The notes beneath the pieces were generated by a model that was not told the DNA's origin, searched no databases, and worked only from the letters and a program-made list of their open reading frames with translations. A DNA stretch of 64,000 bases from Plasmopara viticola (Eukaryota > Oomycota > Peronosporomycetes > Peronosporales > Peronosporaceae), in the NCBI GenBank assembly GCA_001695595.3, contig MBPM02000009.1, forward strand, positions 806,001 to 870,000, read 5' to 3'. Positions 13,040 to 24,864 of the stretch are shown one piece after another (position 1 is the stretch's first letter; each line of letters begins with the position of its first letter). Both the position numbers and the translations under genes were made by a program.

Positions 13040-16000
13040 TGCCTCCACTATTATTCTAGTCATCCATCGTCTCGACACTGAAGGCCCACGGTAATCTTAA
13101 GATTACCAAGCCCAAGCATCGGCCTACGCTTCTGTACAAGTCCCGTTTGCTTCGCGTCCTCAAGGTCAACACGGCTCTTTGCCTTTGAGATAGCTGAGAC
13201 CTGGTGTTATTGTGTGATTCCGTAGCACTATTGCATTTGTCAATTGCTTTCAAGACCATAGATAATAAACGATCGTTCGCCAAATCACCGTATATCTTTC
13301 TGCACACCTTATCTCTGCAACATTTTGTGCAATCGCGTCGCACAGTCACACAAGTCCATTCCCTTTACGACCGTGAGAACGAGCAGCGCCCACTAAAAGG
13401 TCGGAATTCTTCCTGCACGAATTGAACGTGTAAGGTGGCATGTGACCCCGTCGCACGATTGCACACGCCAGTTGTCTATAAGAATGCGGATTGTGCACGG
13501 TCGCTTACCGGAAGATTGTATATCTTCCTGCACGCCTTCACAGTGCTCGATACTGTGCGATACCGTTGCAACATGCACACATCCTATTTTTTTGTGAATA
13601 GGTTAATGGTCGCTCACCGAAGTATCGTATATCTATTTGCACGCGTTATCTGCAAAAGGTGTTGTGTGATCTCGCGGCGCTATTGCACTTGTCGGGTCCA
13701 TTAAATGCGTGGTTAGTAAACGGCTCGCCGAAAGACCGCGTATTCGATTTTGCACGCCAAATCTCTGCAATTTTTGGGCACGCCGATACTTTAAGAGAGA
13801 AGATAGGAAACGTTTGGAGACCAAAAGATCGTACATCTAACAGCACGTTTTACCTGTGAAAGGTGTGGTCTGATATCATCGCACAATTATACATGTCGAT
13901 CATCTTTAAGACCTTGGGTCGTCGAAGGTCGTTCCCCCGGAAAATGATATGGCTTGCAGAAGACATATCATTTGAGCCCTGCAAATGTAAACTCCATTTA
14001 AGACCGCGAATAGTGAGTGGACGTTCACCAGACTAGTGTGTATCTTCCTGCACAAATTTTTAATGTGGAGGACTTGGATGACCCGGCAATGTCGATTTCG
14101 CTGATACTGAACGGTCGCCCGCCATAAGATAAATTTGCTGATTGTACGACTTCTCTCTGCAAGTTGTTGAGTGACTCCGTCGCAATATACACTTGTCGAT
14201 TTCTTATGAAACCGCGAATAATGCACAGTCGCTCACCGAAAGATTGCAGATATTTCTAAATGCCTTCTCTTTGCAACGTTTTGCGTGATTGTGTCGCACG
14301 ATTGTACGCGTCGAATCTATCAAAGACCGGAGACAGTGAATGATCGCTCGCATTAAGGCCAAATATTTTCTTGCACACCTTCTCTGTGAAAGGTATTATG
14401 AGACCCCATCGAACAATTGCACACGTCGATTCCCTTAAAAAAATACGGGTAATGCACGGTCGCTAACCGGAAAATTGTATATTTTCCTGCGCGCCTTCAC
14501 AGTGTTACCATGAGTGATCGCGCTTCAGTATGCAGACGTCAATTTGCATAAATTTCGTGGACGTGTGTGAGTTGCTCAACGATATTTCGTATATCGTCCT
14601 GTATGCCTTCTCGGTGCATGGTATCGAGAAATCCCGTCGCATTATTGCACTTGTTCAATATTCTTATGACCATGAATAGTAAATGGTCACTCACCGATAG
14701 ATCGTATTTTTTTCGGATATGTTTTAGGAACGTCGATTACCTTTAACCTGAGAATAGTAAACTTGTGTTGTCTAAAGATTGTATGTCGTCTGTAGCCTTC
14801 TCTATGCAAAGCTTTTGGTAAAATTGCACAAGTGAAGTCCATTTAGGCTGCGAATAGTGAGCTTACAATCGCCAGAATCTTTCTGTACGATTTTTACCGT
14901 TCTGCTTGTCAGACCGCAAAAAGTGAGCGGTCGCTCACCGGTATTGTACGCCTTCTCTCTGCGATGCTTTGAGTGTGCTTGCAGTTATAAAGCACGTTTA
15001 AGACCGCATATTGTGAACGGAAGTTTGCCAGACAAGTGTATATCTTTCTGCACGATTTCTCAATGCGGGGTTCGGGTGACTTGCATTGCCTATTCTCTTT
15101 AAGACCACAGATAGTGAGCGGTTGCACACTGGAAGACAACTATCTTATTGTACGATGCACTTGTCGGGATCTTTTTAAATCCGCGGTTAGTTACAATTGT
15201 TCACGCAGAGATCGTATATTTCCTGCATGCCCTCTCTGGGCAACATTTTGCGTGAGTGTGTCACTTGTTTGCACACGTCGATTCTTTTTGATGCCGGAAA
15301 CAGTAAATGATCGCTCGCAAAAAGATCGTATATCTTTCTGCACGCCTTTTCTGTGAAAGGTAGTATAAGACCCCGTCGCACTATTGTACAAGTCGATTTC
15401 CATCAAAAAAGGGCGGGTAGTGCACGGTCGCTCACCGAAAGATCGCATATCCTCCTGTACACTTTCTCAGTGCTAGTTAATGTGTGATCCCATTGCAGTA
15501 TGCACACACCAAATCTGTATTATTGCGTGGATAGGTGAACAGTCGCTCACCGAAATATCGTATATCTTTTCATTGACTTCTTAGTGCAAAGTGTTGTGTG
15601 ATACCGTCGCACTTTTGCACTTTCCGATTTCTCTTTAGGCCATGGATAGTGAACGATCACTGAAAACTTGCATATTTCCTGCGCGCTTTAGCTCTGCACT
15701 GTTTATAATACGTCAATTACTTTACGACATAAAAACATTCTTTGTCTGGAAGATCGTTGTCTTCCTGCATCCTTCTATATGCAAGGCTTAGATTATTTGA
15801 CGCATGCGCATTCCATTCAAGACCGCATATAGTGAGCGGACATTAACCAAAAAATCGTTCTTTCCCACAGTGGGACTCGAACCCGGGTCTGCTAGGGTGA
15901 AAGCCAGCTATCCTTACCGTCTAGACCCCGCGTTGTCACACCGCGGAAAGTGAGCAGTCGCTCACCAAAAGATTAAATATTGCACGCGTTTTCTCTGCAA

Positions 16001-16330
16001 GACTCAAAGTAATCTCGCACATTTGTGTTTTGTTCAAGATCGCCAATTTGTGAACCGACGTTCCCCAATCGTCTTCAACACCACACATTGCGAGCGGATC
16101 ACCAGAAGATAAATTTTCTTATTGCGCGCCTTCCTTATTCTGCAACATGTTGTGTGACCCCCGCACCCCTGTTGCACAAGTCAAGACCGTAAGAAGTAAA
16201 TATTCGGTCACTGGCAGATCTTATATTTTTCTCCATGCCTTCTCTCGGCTACATATTGTGTAATTTCGTCGCACTATTGTACTTGTCAATTTCTTTTAAT
16301 ACCGCGGGTCTAAGACGATGTTTTGCGATC
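13040..16330. repeat. Diverged satellite, ~105-bp monomers in ~0.96-kb higher-order units
   Basis: About 30 degenerate monomers of roughly 85-118 bp share a core resembling ggtcgctcaccgaaagatcg, then tatctttctgcacgcc, then a block near gtcgcactattgcacttgtc. Core starts fall for example at 13,497, 13,607 and 13,720, then 14,457, 14,570 and 14,684, then 15,425, 15,538 and 15,650. Corresponding monomer types thus recur every 960-968 bp, so higher-order units of about nine monomers were amplified after the monomers had diverged. No sustained open frame or known family is visible. The array separates the WDR90 start from the PTEN-like gene. Candidate roles are satellite, heterochromatin or a noncoding transcript; none is shown. 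Confidence 0.85.
15862..15936 (-). pseudogene. tRNA-Glu(TTC)-like pseudogene inserted in the satellite
   Basis: Read on the minus strand there is an A-box-like GGTCTAGACGG, an anticodon loop CTTTCAC (anticodon TTC, Glu), a B-box-like GGGTTCGAGTCC and a 3' acceptor half TGTGGGAA, followed after a few bases by a T6 run that could act as a pol III terminator. The matching 5' acceptor half (TCCCACA) is missing, the T stem pairs at only three of five positions, and the anticodon stem has an extra base. I therefore call it a pseudogene. Comparison with the satellite unit one higher-order period upstream (about 14,885-14,930) shows the tRNA-like DNA inserted within an otherwise alignable monomer. 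Confidence 0.65.
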
Positions 16331-16398
16331 CTGTTTTGAGCCCCCTTTTAATAGTACAACGTTCTAATTATTCCATGTCACTCTAATTAAAGCGATCA

Positions 16399-18847
16399 GT
16401 GACTAATCCACGCGAAAAAGCATTGCGCATGTTCAAGAGATGGTCGGAACGTTTTCCTGCGGCGGCCACGCGGCTAGAGGCGTACACTGGCGCCAGCGCT
16501 GAAGCCGTTCCTTCCACGTCTACTTTCAATTCCAACACTGCTTCTCCCTCTGCAAGCGCTGACGTTACCTCTTCGTCACCAACTTTGAAACAAGACGTTG
16601 AAACGGTCTCGAGTCCGCTCTTCGGCGAGGAGTGTGTGTCTTCTCAGAGTGATGATCCCCCACTTGCCACTTTCCAGTCTTCGGTTACCGAGCGCTTTAA
16701 CGCTGAGTCCATGTCTGCGGCGGCCTCCACCATGCTGGGGTTCATGCAGAAAGCCAAAGTGGTGGCTGCCACTGCTGCCAAAGAAGGTGCCGACAAGGCA
16801 CGCAAGGTCTTGGATGTTGCGGATATGGATGCACTTCAGCGTCGACTTAGCTACGCTCTGGACCGTTCTTCGGGAGAAGTAAACTTGGAGTTGCTGAATT
16901 TTTCTTACATTTGTGACAATCTCGTGGCAATGGGCTTTCCGAGTATGAATTTGGGCACAAATCGCACGCTCTTGAAGGACAATCCAATTGATCTGGTAGC
17001 CATGTACCTCAATGACAAGCATAATGGCCACTATATGATTTGGAACATGAGCGAGGAGACGTACGACTACACGTACTTTGACAATCAAGTGCTCGAGTTT
17101 AATTTTCCAGGCCATCCGGCGCCACCGTTGGGATTGATTTTTAAGATTTGTTCATCGATTGAAAATTGGCTCCAAGCGGATGACAAGAATCTTGCAGTGG
17201 TGCATTGCTTGACTGGAAAAGGGCGAACGGGTGCTGTTATTGCTTGTTACTTGGCGTGGGTGGGCCAGTTTCCGAATGCTATGGAAAGCTTGGAGTTTGT
17301 CGCTAAACAGCGCCAATCGTCGGTTGAGAAATTAACGATTCCGTCGCAACGGAGGTAAGATCCGAGAGATCGGGGGCGTAAATTTTTTAAAACTAATTTA
17401 TTTCTTGTTGTAGATATATACAGTATTTTAATAACGTGATGGAAGGTGTCAAGCCTCATTCGTCGCCGCTATTGCTGCGTCGAGTTATCATTAACACGAT
17501 TCCTGTCTTTGGAGAGCGACGAGTTTTGGAGCCGATAAAGAGCCATTTGACTGTAGAAGATAATTCAGGGACGGGTAGTGTAGAGGGGACACCTATGGCA
17601 TCTACTGCTGCTTTAGCTGAAGTGGCCACTGACGAGGAGAAATTGGTGGAGACTATTGAGAAAGGATGCTGTCCGTATTTGCAGATTTTTAAAAGTGGCA
17701 AGCTGGTGTTCACAACTACGTGGCAAGATATGGAGGACGGACATGGAATCCAGTGGGCACGTAAAGGCGATGGCTCGATATCGTTTAATGTGAACTGTAT
17801 GCTGCAGGGAGACATTCTGATCCGTTGTCGTCATTTGACGGACTCTGGACAGCGCGTATCCATGTTTCGGGGCGCATTTCATACGGGCTACATTCCGCAA
17901 GGCATTCTGAGGTATGTATTGTCATTTTTTTGGTGGCTTTTTAAGTTAAAGATCGTTTGTGTTTGGCAAATTTATTTGCAGGCTGACCAAGGCTCAGCTA
18001 GATGGTGCTTGCAATGATTCTCGCTTCGACCAGGACTTTTTTGTCGATATGATCTTTGCAGACGTTGAAACAGAAGACAAATTATCACCTTTAAAAGCGA
18101 ATGGTAAGCTATTGAACTATCATCAGCCTAGCAAATTTATGTACTTATTAAATGTTTTGTATCGCAGACGACAATTCTATCGCTATTGCTAAAAGTGAAG
18201 GTGTGTCACTAAACGTTGAGGACCGCCAAGCGTACGAAGATATGCTTCACCGGGATGAGGTTTTTTGGCAAGATATTGAAGACAGGAAGGAGCGACTGCA
18301 AGAGCTACGCGAAGAACAATCGAGAAAGAAGGCCGAGGCGGAAGCTAAGGCTGTTGCTGAAGCGAAAAAGAAGGCAGAGGCAGAAGCCGAGGAAGCGAAA
18401 AAGACACAGACTATGCAAAACCAGACCCCGTTTAGTATTAACGGCTACGATGAAGACACAGTTGGTGTGACAAGCCGCAAGGGCAGTTGGAGTGAAGAGA
18501 AAGACAAGGAATTAATGTGCGAGCTCGAGTCACTTACCAAGCGAGCGTTGGTCAAGGCTGCGGGAGACGTTGGGGAGGAAAAAGCTCGTGACATATCAGT
18601 TGCTGCGAGCGAAGAAGTTGATTCCGATTTATTAAACGAGTTTGACGAAATGAAATACTTGGAGAAGGAGCTGGCGAGTCTTTCAGAAAGCAAGATCGAC
18701 CCTCAGCTGGATTTACTTGACGCTGAACTTAAGGATCTTGAGGGTCTGTCTCCAAAGGCTGGTGACGAGACTGACGACGTATTAAATTTTGGAGCAGATG
18801 ATTTTGAGGAGCTTGAAGAGTATTTAAGTGGCCTTTCAACCAAGTGA
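16399..18847 (+). CDS. PTEN/tensin-type phosphatase with C2 domain and C-terminal coiled coil
   Basis: I read four exons: 16,399-17,354, 17,414-17,911, 17,982-18,103 and 18,168-18,847, with GT/AG introns of 59, 70 and 64 bp in consistent phase (about 751 aa). Residues 1-150 are a Ser/Thr/Ala-rich leader. Residues ~160-320 are a dual-specificity phosphatase domain with the P-loop HCLTGKGRTG (Cys270, Arg276), the PTEN signature. Residues ~325-525 resemble the PTEN C2 domain, and ~555-610 is a Glu/Lys/Ala coiled coil before an acidic tail. PTEN-type enzymes dephosphorylate phosphoinositides; the C2 domain binds membranes. The segment FPGHPAPPL lies where PTEN has its WPFED loop and shows no Asp, so catalysis may differ. 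Auxilin/GAK-type PTEN modules are an alternative relationship, but those usually lack the catalytic Cys. Confidence 0.85.
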
Positions 18848-19163
18848 ATATCATTATATGAAGTTTTAAGTTTTTGCTTTTGAGTGCGATTTCGTCAAGT
18901 GTAAGGCCTTGAAGTCACTCATCCATATTAATTAACAAGTATTATAATACTTTCTATTATTTGGTCGCTCGCAATTAAGAATCGCTGAGAGCGGTATACC
19001 GGTAAAAAAAATTCGCTTTGATTGCAACACCAGTTCAATTTAAAGTAAAAACCAGCTGGTCGCTATTTCTAGACGTCGATGACGAAGCGCCGCTAATACA
19101 CATGAGCTGACTTAGTAGTAAAGTCTTTCCTCACCCTCGCACACAGATATTTGCAGCAGGAGA
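18848..19163. other. Intergenic spacer between the PTEN-like and Mpv17-like genes
   Basis: 316 bp of AT-rich DNA between two genes on the same strand. It must hold the 3' end of the phosphatase transcript and the promoter of the Mpv17-like gene. No coding frame, tandem repeat or RNA gene is visible. Confidence 0.6.
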
Positions 19164-19802
19164 ATGCGCCGTGTTGGCGAGTTCTACCATTTTTGGCTGC
19201 ACAAGTTTCCCCTTTTAACTAAGGTCGTGACAGCAACGACACTTTTCGGCACAGGAGATCGGATTGCGCAGAGGCTTGAAAAGAAGACAGAGGACAGTGT
19301 GTTTGGCGATGTGTTGAGCGAACATGTTTATCAAGGAAATGATGCCCCTATGCTTATGAGTGCTAGCACAGCTCGCACGCTCCGAATGATGGTATGGGGA
19401 GGCCTCTTTGCGGCACCAATCATGCACACGTGGTTTCATGTCATCGAACGCGTCATTCCTGGCACTGGCAAACTGGCTATAGCCAAGAAAGTGGCAGCGG
19501 ACATGATGATCATTGCCCCAGGCACGTCGCTTGCTTTTTTTACGGTCACAAAGTGCATGGAAGGCGAGCCTTTTCACGAGTCGATCCATGTCGCCAAGGC
19601 TAAGTTACCTCCGACATTACTTGCGGATTATATGCTATGGCCGACAGCTAACGCGATTATTTTTGGACTGGTGCCACTGCACTATCGCACGCCTCTTACG
19701 CATTGTGTCAGTCTTGTATGGTCGACTTTCTTGTCGAAAATGGCCAGCCACAAACTTCCGAACTTGAAGCATCAATGCCGCCGAGTGCACGAACATTGTT
19801 AA
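19164..19802 (+). CDS. Mpv17/PMP22-family membrane protein
   Basis: A 212-aa single-exon protein with the family layout: N-terminal W-hKFPLLTKVVTATTLFGTGDRIAQ (the GDxxAQ motif), several hydrophobic segments (about residues 18-32, 76-92, 112-132 and 150-178), and the C-terminal LWPTANAIIFGLVPLHYRTP stretch followed by VSLVWSTFLSKMASHK. Mpv17, Sym1 and PMP22 proteins are inner mitochondrial or peroxisomal membrane proteins with four membrane segments and proposed channel roles. A ~25-residue insert (about residues 35-62) separates the first two segments. The length is normal to slightly long. The organelle cannot be told from the sequence. Confidence 0.88.
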   Translation: MRRVGEFYHFWLHKFPLLTKVVTATTLFGTGDRIAQRLEKKTEDSVFGDVLSEHVYQGNDAPMLMSASTARTLRMMVWGGLFAAPIMHTWFHVIERVIPGTGKLAIAKKVAADMMIIAPGTSLAFFTVTKCMEGEPFHESIHVAKAKLPPTLLADYMLWPTANAIIFGLVPLHYRTPLTHCVSLVWSTFLSKMASHKLPNLKHQCRRVHEHC

Positions 19803-19938
19803 ATAATTTATTTTCTCTTTTTAGAATAAATTAAAGCAGTTGGTGTTTTTGTAAATGCTGTCCCTTAAGGTAGATACCGTCTAGTACGTGCTTTCAAGAA
19901 AAAGTTTTGCGGTCATTTATGCATAAGATAGCTCTTCC

Positions 19939-20275
19939 TCGGAAAAAGTTGGGGTGACGCCCTCCTTCCAAGCGCGGGGGATAAATGCTCGCGCGCTTCG
20001 GGCAGGTGCTCTCGGGCATCTGCAGGTCTCTAACGAGTCTCACCCTCGACGCGACGGTCTCCAGCACCAGGGCGCCACCTGGGCTCTTACCAAGTCAGAG
20101 CTAAACAAAATAATGGAAGACCCTCACGACCTCGGTGCTGGCTGCACTGCCCGCCGAACGAGACCCGACGCATGCGGACACCACTCTATGCCGTGGACTA
20201 GCCAGACTGAGCCTAGCACGTGCATAACTTGGCAACGCGATAACGTAATACAATACAATACAATACAATACAATA
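19939..20275 (+). repeat. SINE/LINE-like retroelement copy with (TACAA)n tail
   Basis: A GC-rich ~310-bp body followed by about four TACAA units. A second copy lies inverted at 45,436-45,764 and matches almost base for base from the TCGGAAAA start to the same tail. Similarity stops abruptly at both ends, as expected for separate insertions. The short tandem tail is typical of LINE or LINE-mobilised SINE insertions. No clear tRNA-derived A and B boxes are seen, so this may be a 5'-truncated LINE end. Both copies keep the same ~105-codon frame open. Confidence 0.75.
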
Positions 20276-23200
20276 GCTCTTTATTTTGATCCTCTCGTGC
20301 GTGCACAATAGTAATTTAAGTAATACAAGGATCTTTTCGATTATTTTCGATCAGCACCTAGCAATGAGGAAGCGTGCAGAAAGATATAAATTCCTTTAAT
20401 GAATAACAAATTACTATATCTGTTTGTCGCGAGATAAAATGAATATTTGAGGCTTTTTAATCAATCAAGTGCTGTGCGTTTTGGCTCTATACTAATTCTT
20501 GATGAGCAACTGATATCGCCATCGCAAAAGCTACCTTATTAATAATGGCAGAGATTTATAGATACTGATAGGGTGCCTGTCGCGACCTTGAGTCATCATT
20601 CTTTTTAGGCTTCTAAAAACGGGAAGCCAGTATAAATCTTGGCTTTATCGATCCCACTAAGACTTGGGCTACAGAGAAAGAAGAGGGGTTCCCCTAATCA
20701 TTGAAAACAGTTAGACTAGAAGTTCGCGGGTGGTTTCGTCATCGTTACGTTACTCAGCTAGTTGAGAGCCGATTTGGCTATCTGGTTTTAATCCTAAATC
20801 GAGAAGGTTTCAGCACTCAAGGACCAAATACGGTCTTCGCGTATGCGCAGTGTGCGGCGGAGTCAACTGGTGTGCTGCGGGGAAAGTGTAAAATCTAATG
20901 CGGAGCTAACTCTTTGGAGAGGACAAAATTTGTCAAGTCAAGGGCGTATCAATGGTAAAAACAAATTTAATTTGATATGCTATGGGTCGTGCTTGAGAGC
21001 TTGGGCTTTTAAACGTTGAAACAGTTCTTGCAGTATGTTCTGCGTGGTGAAACGATAGAGGTCGAGGCACATACGATGCTGCTTTCTGATGCACGTGGAG
21101 TGGCGTAAATTTGGTTTAGTGCAGGATCTGATGAGCAGATACATTTGCTGAATGTCAACATCGACTAGGTGCCCCAATGCACAATTATATTAATGTAAAC
21201 ATGACACGTTGACCTTAGCAAAGATAAAATGGCGACGTTATGCGCTCGTTCAGCAGTGCGAAGCGACTAAACTTGAATGAAGGAGTCCTTAGTGCAAATT
21301 TGTCATATGCGACGATAGCACTCGACTATATCTCTTGTAAAGAAAGGTATTCATACGGTCAAAGGCAGGATCAATCTCGATTGATCCCGTCACTAGATGC
21401 TTAGCTTGATATGGCCAAAGTGTTCAATAGGCATTGAGTCGGGAAGAAAACAAAGCGTTAAAGATCGTGAACAATGCAGGAATAGTGGGTACTCACTGAA
21501 ATTTTGACTGATATCACGTTTAAAGAAGGTGGGGGATGCCCCAAAGCTACACAACCACATGATGGTAGCTCATCGCTATCACAATGTGTAGAAGTAGAGC
21601 GGTTCGACGATAGTAAAGAGCAATCGACAAGCCGATTTTTTGTCATAAAGGACTAGAAAAGCGTGGACGAGACTAGATATGATAATTGCTAACATTGCTA
21701 AGCCTTTTATTAATTGAATTCAATTTGTTTTACTATCGCAGAGTATGCCAAGAATATGACGATCATTAAGGATGAGCCAACTTCTGGAAGAATTTTGGTA
21801 CTAAATATGAGCGGCGGACAGCTCCAAAAAGGCCAAGGCGACAACTGAAAACAAAATGCTTAAAATCAAAGGCTATGTCAAGGACAAGTTGTTGTATTGC
21901 ATCTACCAGCTTCGTAGATTGCGTTTTTTGCACAGGTGGGATTTCATTTCTTCATCACACTTGTTTTCTATAATGTACAGCGCTATGTCGTCAGCAAGCC
22001 TAAATTCTGATACGATAGGTCTCATCATCCTCAAGTATTCCGCTAGTTATCATGGCAGGAAGACTACCACGGAATGCTTGTCTTTATAAATTTAATGCCG
22101 AGTAAATCATCTAAACTGTCGAGGACGTCTCGGTCCTGGATCTTTGATCCTTAGAAGTGTGTCCTTTGCATCCGGGAGTGTGCCCCTCTTAAGTTGTACT
22201 AAGCGAGAGCTTATTTACCGTTTAAGTACCAAAATACGATTGACAATCTTACGCATAGCCAACGCTGTTTCAGTATTCTTACCTCAGATCATACAGCCTA
22301 AATGCTACACTCATAGTTCGATTCACAGCAACCTTTCCCTAAGATTGGAGACTTGGAGTACGGTCATCATACGGCTACGTCAACCGCCGTCCAGCTTAAT
22401 CTTTTAAATCTTACAAGAAACAGCTTTTTGCTATTTGCACGGGTAGTCGTAGCCGCTTCGATGAGAGACACAGCACCACTATGATCAGCCGTTCGACGGA
22501 GGCTATCGTAGTTTTTTTGCTAAGAAAAATCGTAGACTCAGGTCCCAGATTACCGATTCATAACTAGATTCACATATACGAGTCGCAAATTGCTATCAGG
22601 CATATTTCCTTGAAATCAACTATCAACTTGAATGCTATTTGAGCTTTTTGCTCGAACCTTTCCTGATTGATTCGCTCAACAATCTTTATTAAACATAGCA
22701 ATTCCTACTAATGTGTATCTAGCAGTGATCCTCAGATCATGTACTGTTTCCTGTAAGTCTGTTAGTACTAAGTATTACCTGCTTATTGTCGCACAACACT
22801 TGACTTGCGCCATACTCTAACTTCGCATAGCCTCGTAAAACTTTCCCCCAACAAGCTGTTATGTTCATACCAGTCAAAACTTTACTATGAAACTTTTGCA
22901 TAAAATCTATCATTAAGTAGGTTTTATCACGTGTCAGAAACTAATTTATCCAGCTCAATACTTATTCAAAGACAAAGATCTTTGACCAACCAACTATTTC
23001 GTCGTTCGCACGTGATGCATCGCCGGGGTCCTGCATGAGTAGCAAATTTCAAAACACGAGGCAAGCTTACAATGTTAAATTACCACGCGGCAAACCAACA
23101 CAAAAGCGGTTGCCCAAAAAGCACAGTCGCGCCATCTGCGTCGGTCGTTAGTAAGTAACACGCAAGACGTTTGGTTGACGATGGCTCACAAACCTTGGCG

Positions 23201-24864
23201 TAGAGTGTCAGTGCCTCCTCCAACGAAGTCCAAGCCCTGCTTGTGAGTATGCGGCTCGCGCAACTGTTTTGAGTCATATGAAGGCATTACCCTTTATACG
23301 CTGCACTTGCCCGTGCCACTTTCCAAAGTCCGTGCGTCGCACACCGCAAGCCGCGATCGATTAAAGTACCTTCTCCATTCTTAAATATAGCATTTGTGCC
23401 TGATGAACCGAAGCCCGTAATTAATAATCTCGATTGGATACAAAGCAAGAGGTGCAGTCAAAATGGGCTAAATCTCTTGTAAATCTAAACATACCAGTAA
23501 ACGTTTGCGCTCGAGTATGTCGACGGCATTTAGACTCCGATCTCCAGGAACGCTCAGTGTGAGAAGAGCGCGGCGCTTAGAGTCAGATTGTTAGCTTCGT
23601 GGAAATACTACATATGTGGAGTTTCGCTCGTGTTTAGTAGATCAAAAGGGATACTGCCCAGCCCTTGAAATGACAAAACGAGTTTTAAACGTTGGGAGCA
23701 CAAAGATAATTAGCTGTCCTTTGCTTGCGCTTCGCTATGGTCTGTGTGCAAATGGGACAGTACTCTCTATATGGATTTTCTCGGCTGAATATTACTCGTT
23801 GACTGCCTGCAGATTTGAGTTCCGAGATCTATGACCGCAGCATCATGCCCCGTGACGCTGCTTCTACAGTCTCCATCAGTGACCTCGAGATGAGACCTGA
23901 TTTTAACTTCTGTGATCCAACACTGACGGCGAGAAAAATAGTCTCACCAAATCACAAATCGAAGTCGGCTAAGACATCAAGAGTTTCTTGCCGAAGTGGG
24001 GCTTGAATTGAGGATTTTCCTCCTCTATACAAAAATATTAGCTTTGGCCTTCGTGACGACGTCGCGCGATGACGCTCTCTACGTAATATTGACACTTGTC
24101 CTCTTAATTGATGAGAAAGAATGGAGGAGGACGTATATAGTCATCCGGCACACTCGGTGTTCTTCGTCTTGCCGCCCGTAACTGTTGGTAGCGGAAGTGT
24201 TGGTGAATTGTACTACCCACGTCCTCAACTGACTTTATCAAGACAGTGCAGCTCCGATAAATCAGGACTTATTTTTGACTGGGCACGTACTCAATTTGTC
24301 GGCGAGCAAGATGCTGGACTCGCATTGTCCATAGTGGGTGCTACCGCTGGGGCCATCGATGCCTGAGCTCTCTGCGCCCCAAGTATAGACATTGCTCGTA
24401 GACCTCGAGATTTGCGACGCCTATCTACTACTCATGGGAGGGCTGAAAAGGTCAAATCCATTGTAAGCCCGTAAAAGCCAGCAAGTCTTTCAAGCAGTTC
24501 GAACTGCTCGTCCGGCAGATGCAAGAAGGTGGTTCTGTTCATCCTGACACCTTTGCGAGCGTATAGACAGACAATCCTACACGTCAGTGTAGGACTGTAA
24601 CTTGTGACCAGGTTTGACAGAAGAAAGCAGCTCTTTGCACAAAGACTTCAAATCTAATCTTTTCGGTGAACGACTACGAGGGCTTCTTCCTACAATCGGT
24701 TAACTTCGCTTCTGCAATCTAGGAGGGACTATATCCATACTAATATACCCTAACGTACAAGAGCCAGGCAGTCAAATTTTGATTAAGTACATTGCACGAT
24801 AAAATGTCGAGAAAAGCAAAGCAAGTAGCAATTTGAAAATCGTAGTGATCGGAAAGGCTCGACC
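20276..24864. other. Gene-poor region, no recognisable gene
   Basis: 4.6 kb with only short frames on both strands (up to ~90 codons) and no recognisable family. A run such as LADDIALYI can be read on the minus strand near 22,000, which faintly recalls the YADD box of LINE reverse transcriptases, but stops surround it. The minus frame at 23,080-23,277 has protein-like composition, yet I do not know it. The region looks like decayed repeats. Confidence 0.5.

Noticed and set aside
13056..15448. Many 60-106-codon frames in the satellite region
   Set aside because: They arise from the repeat itself, occur in several frames and differ between units; no protein family is recognisable.
13040..16330. 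CRISPR-like array
   Set aside because: Monomers are long, degenerate and directly adjacent without unique spacers, and the genome is eukaryotic.
16576..17115. 179-codon minus-strand frame
   Set aside because: It is antisense to the phosphatase exon, whose motifs are unambiguous on the plus strand.
21856..22090. Possible LINE reverse transcriptase box (LADDIALYI on the minus strand)
   Set aside because: Only about 30 codons are open, flanking RT motifs are absent and stops surround it.
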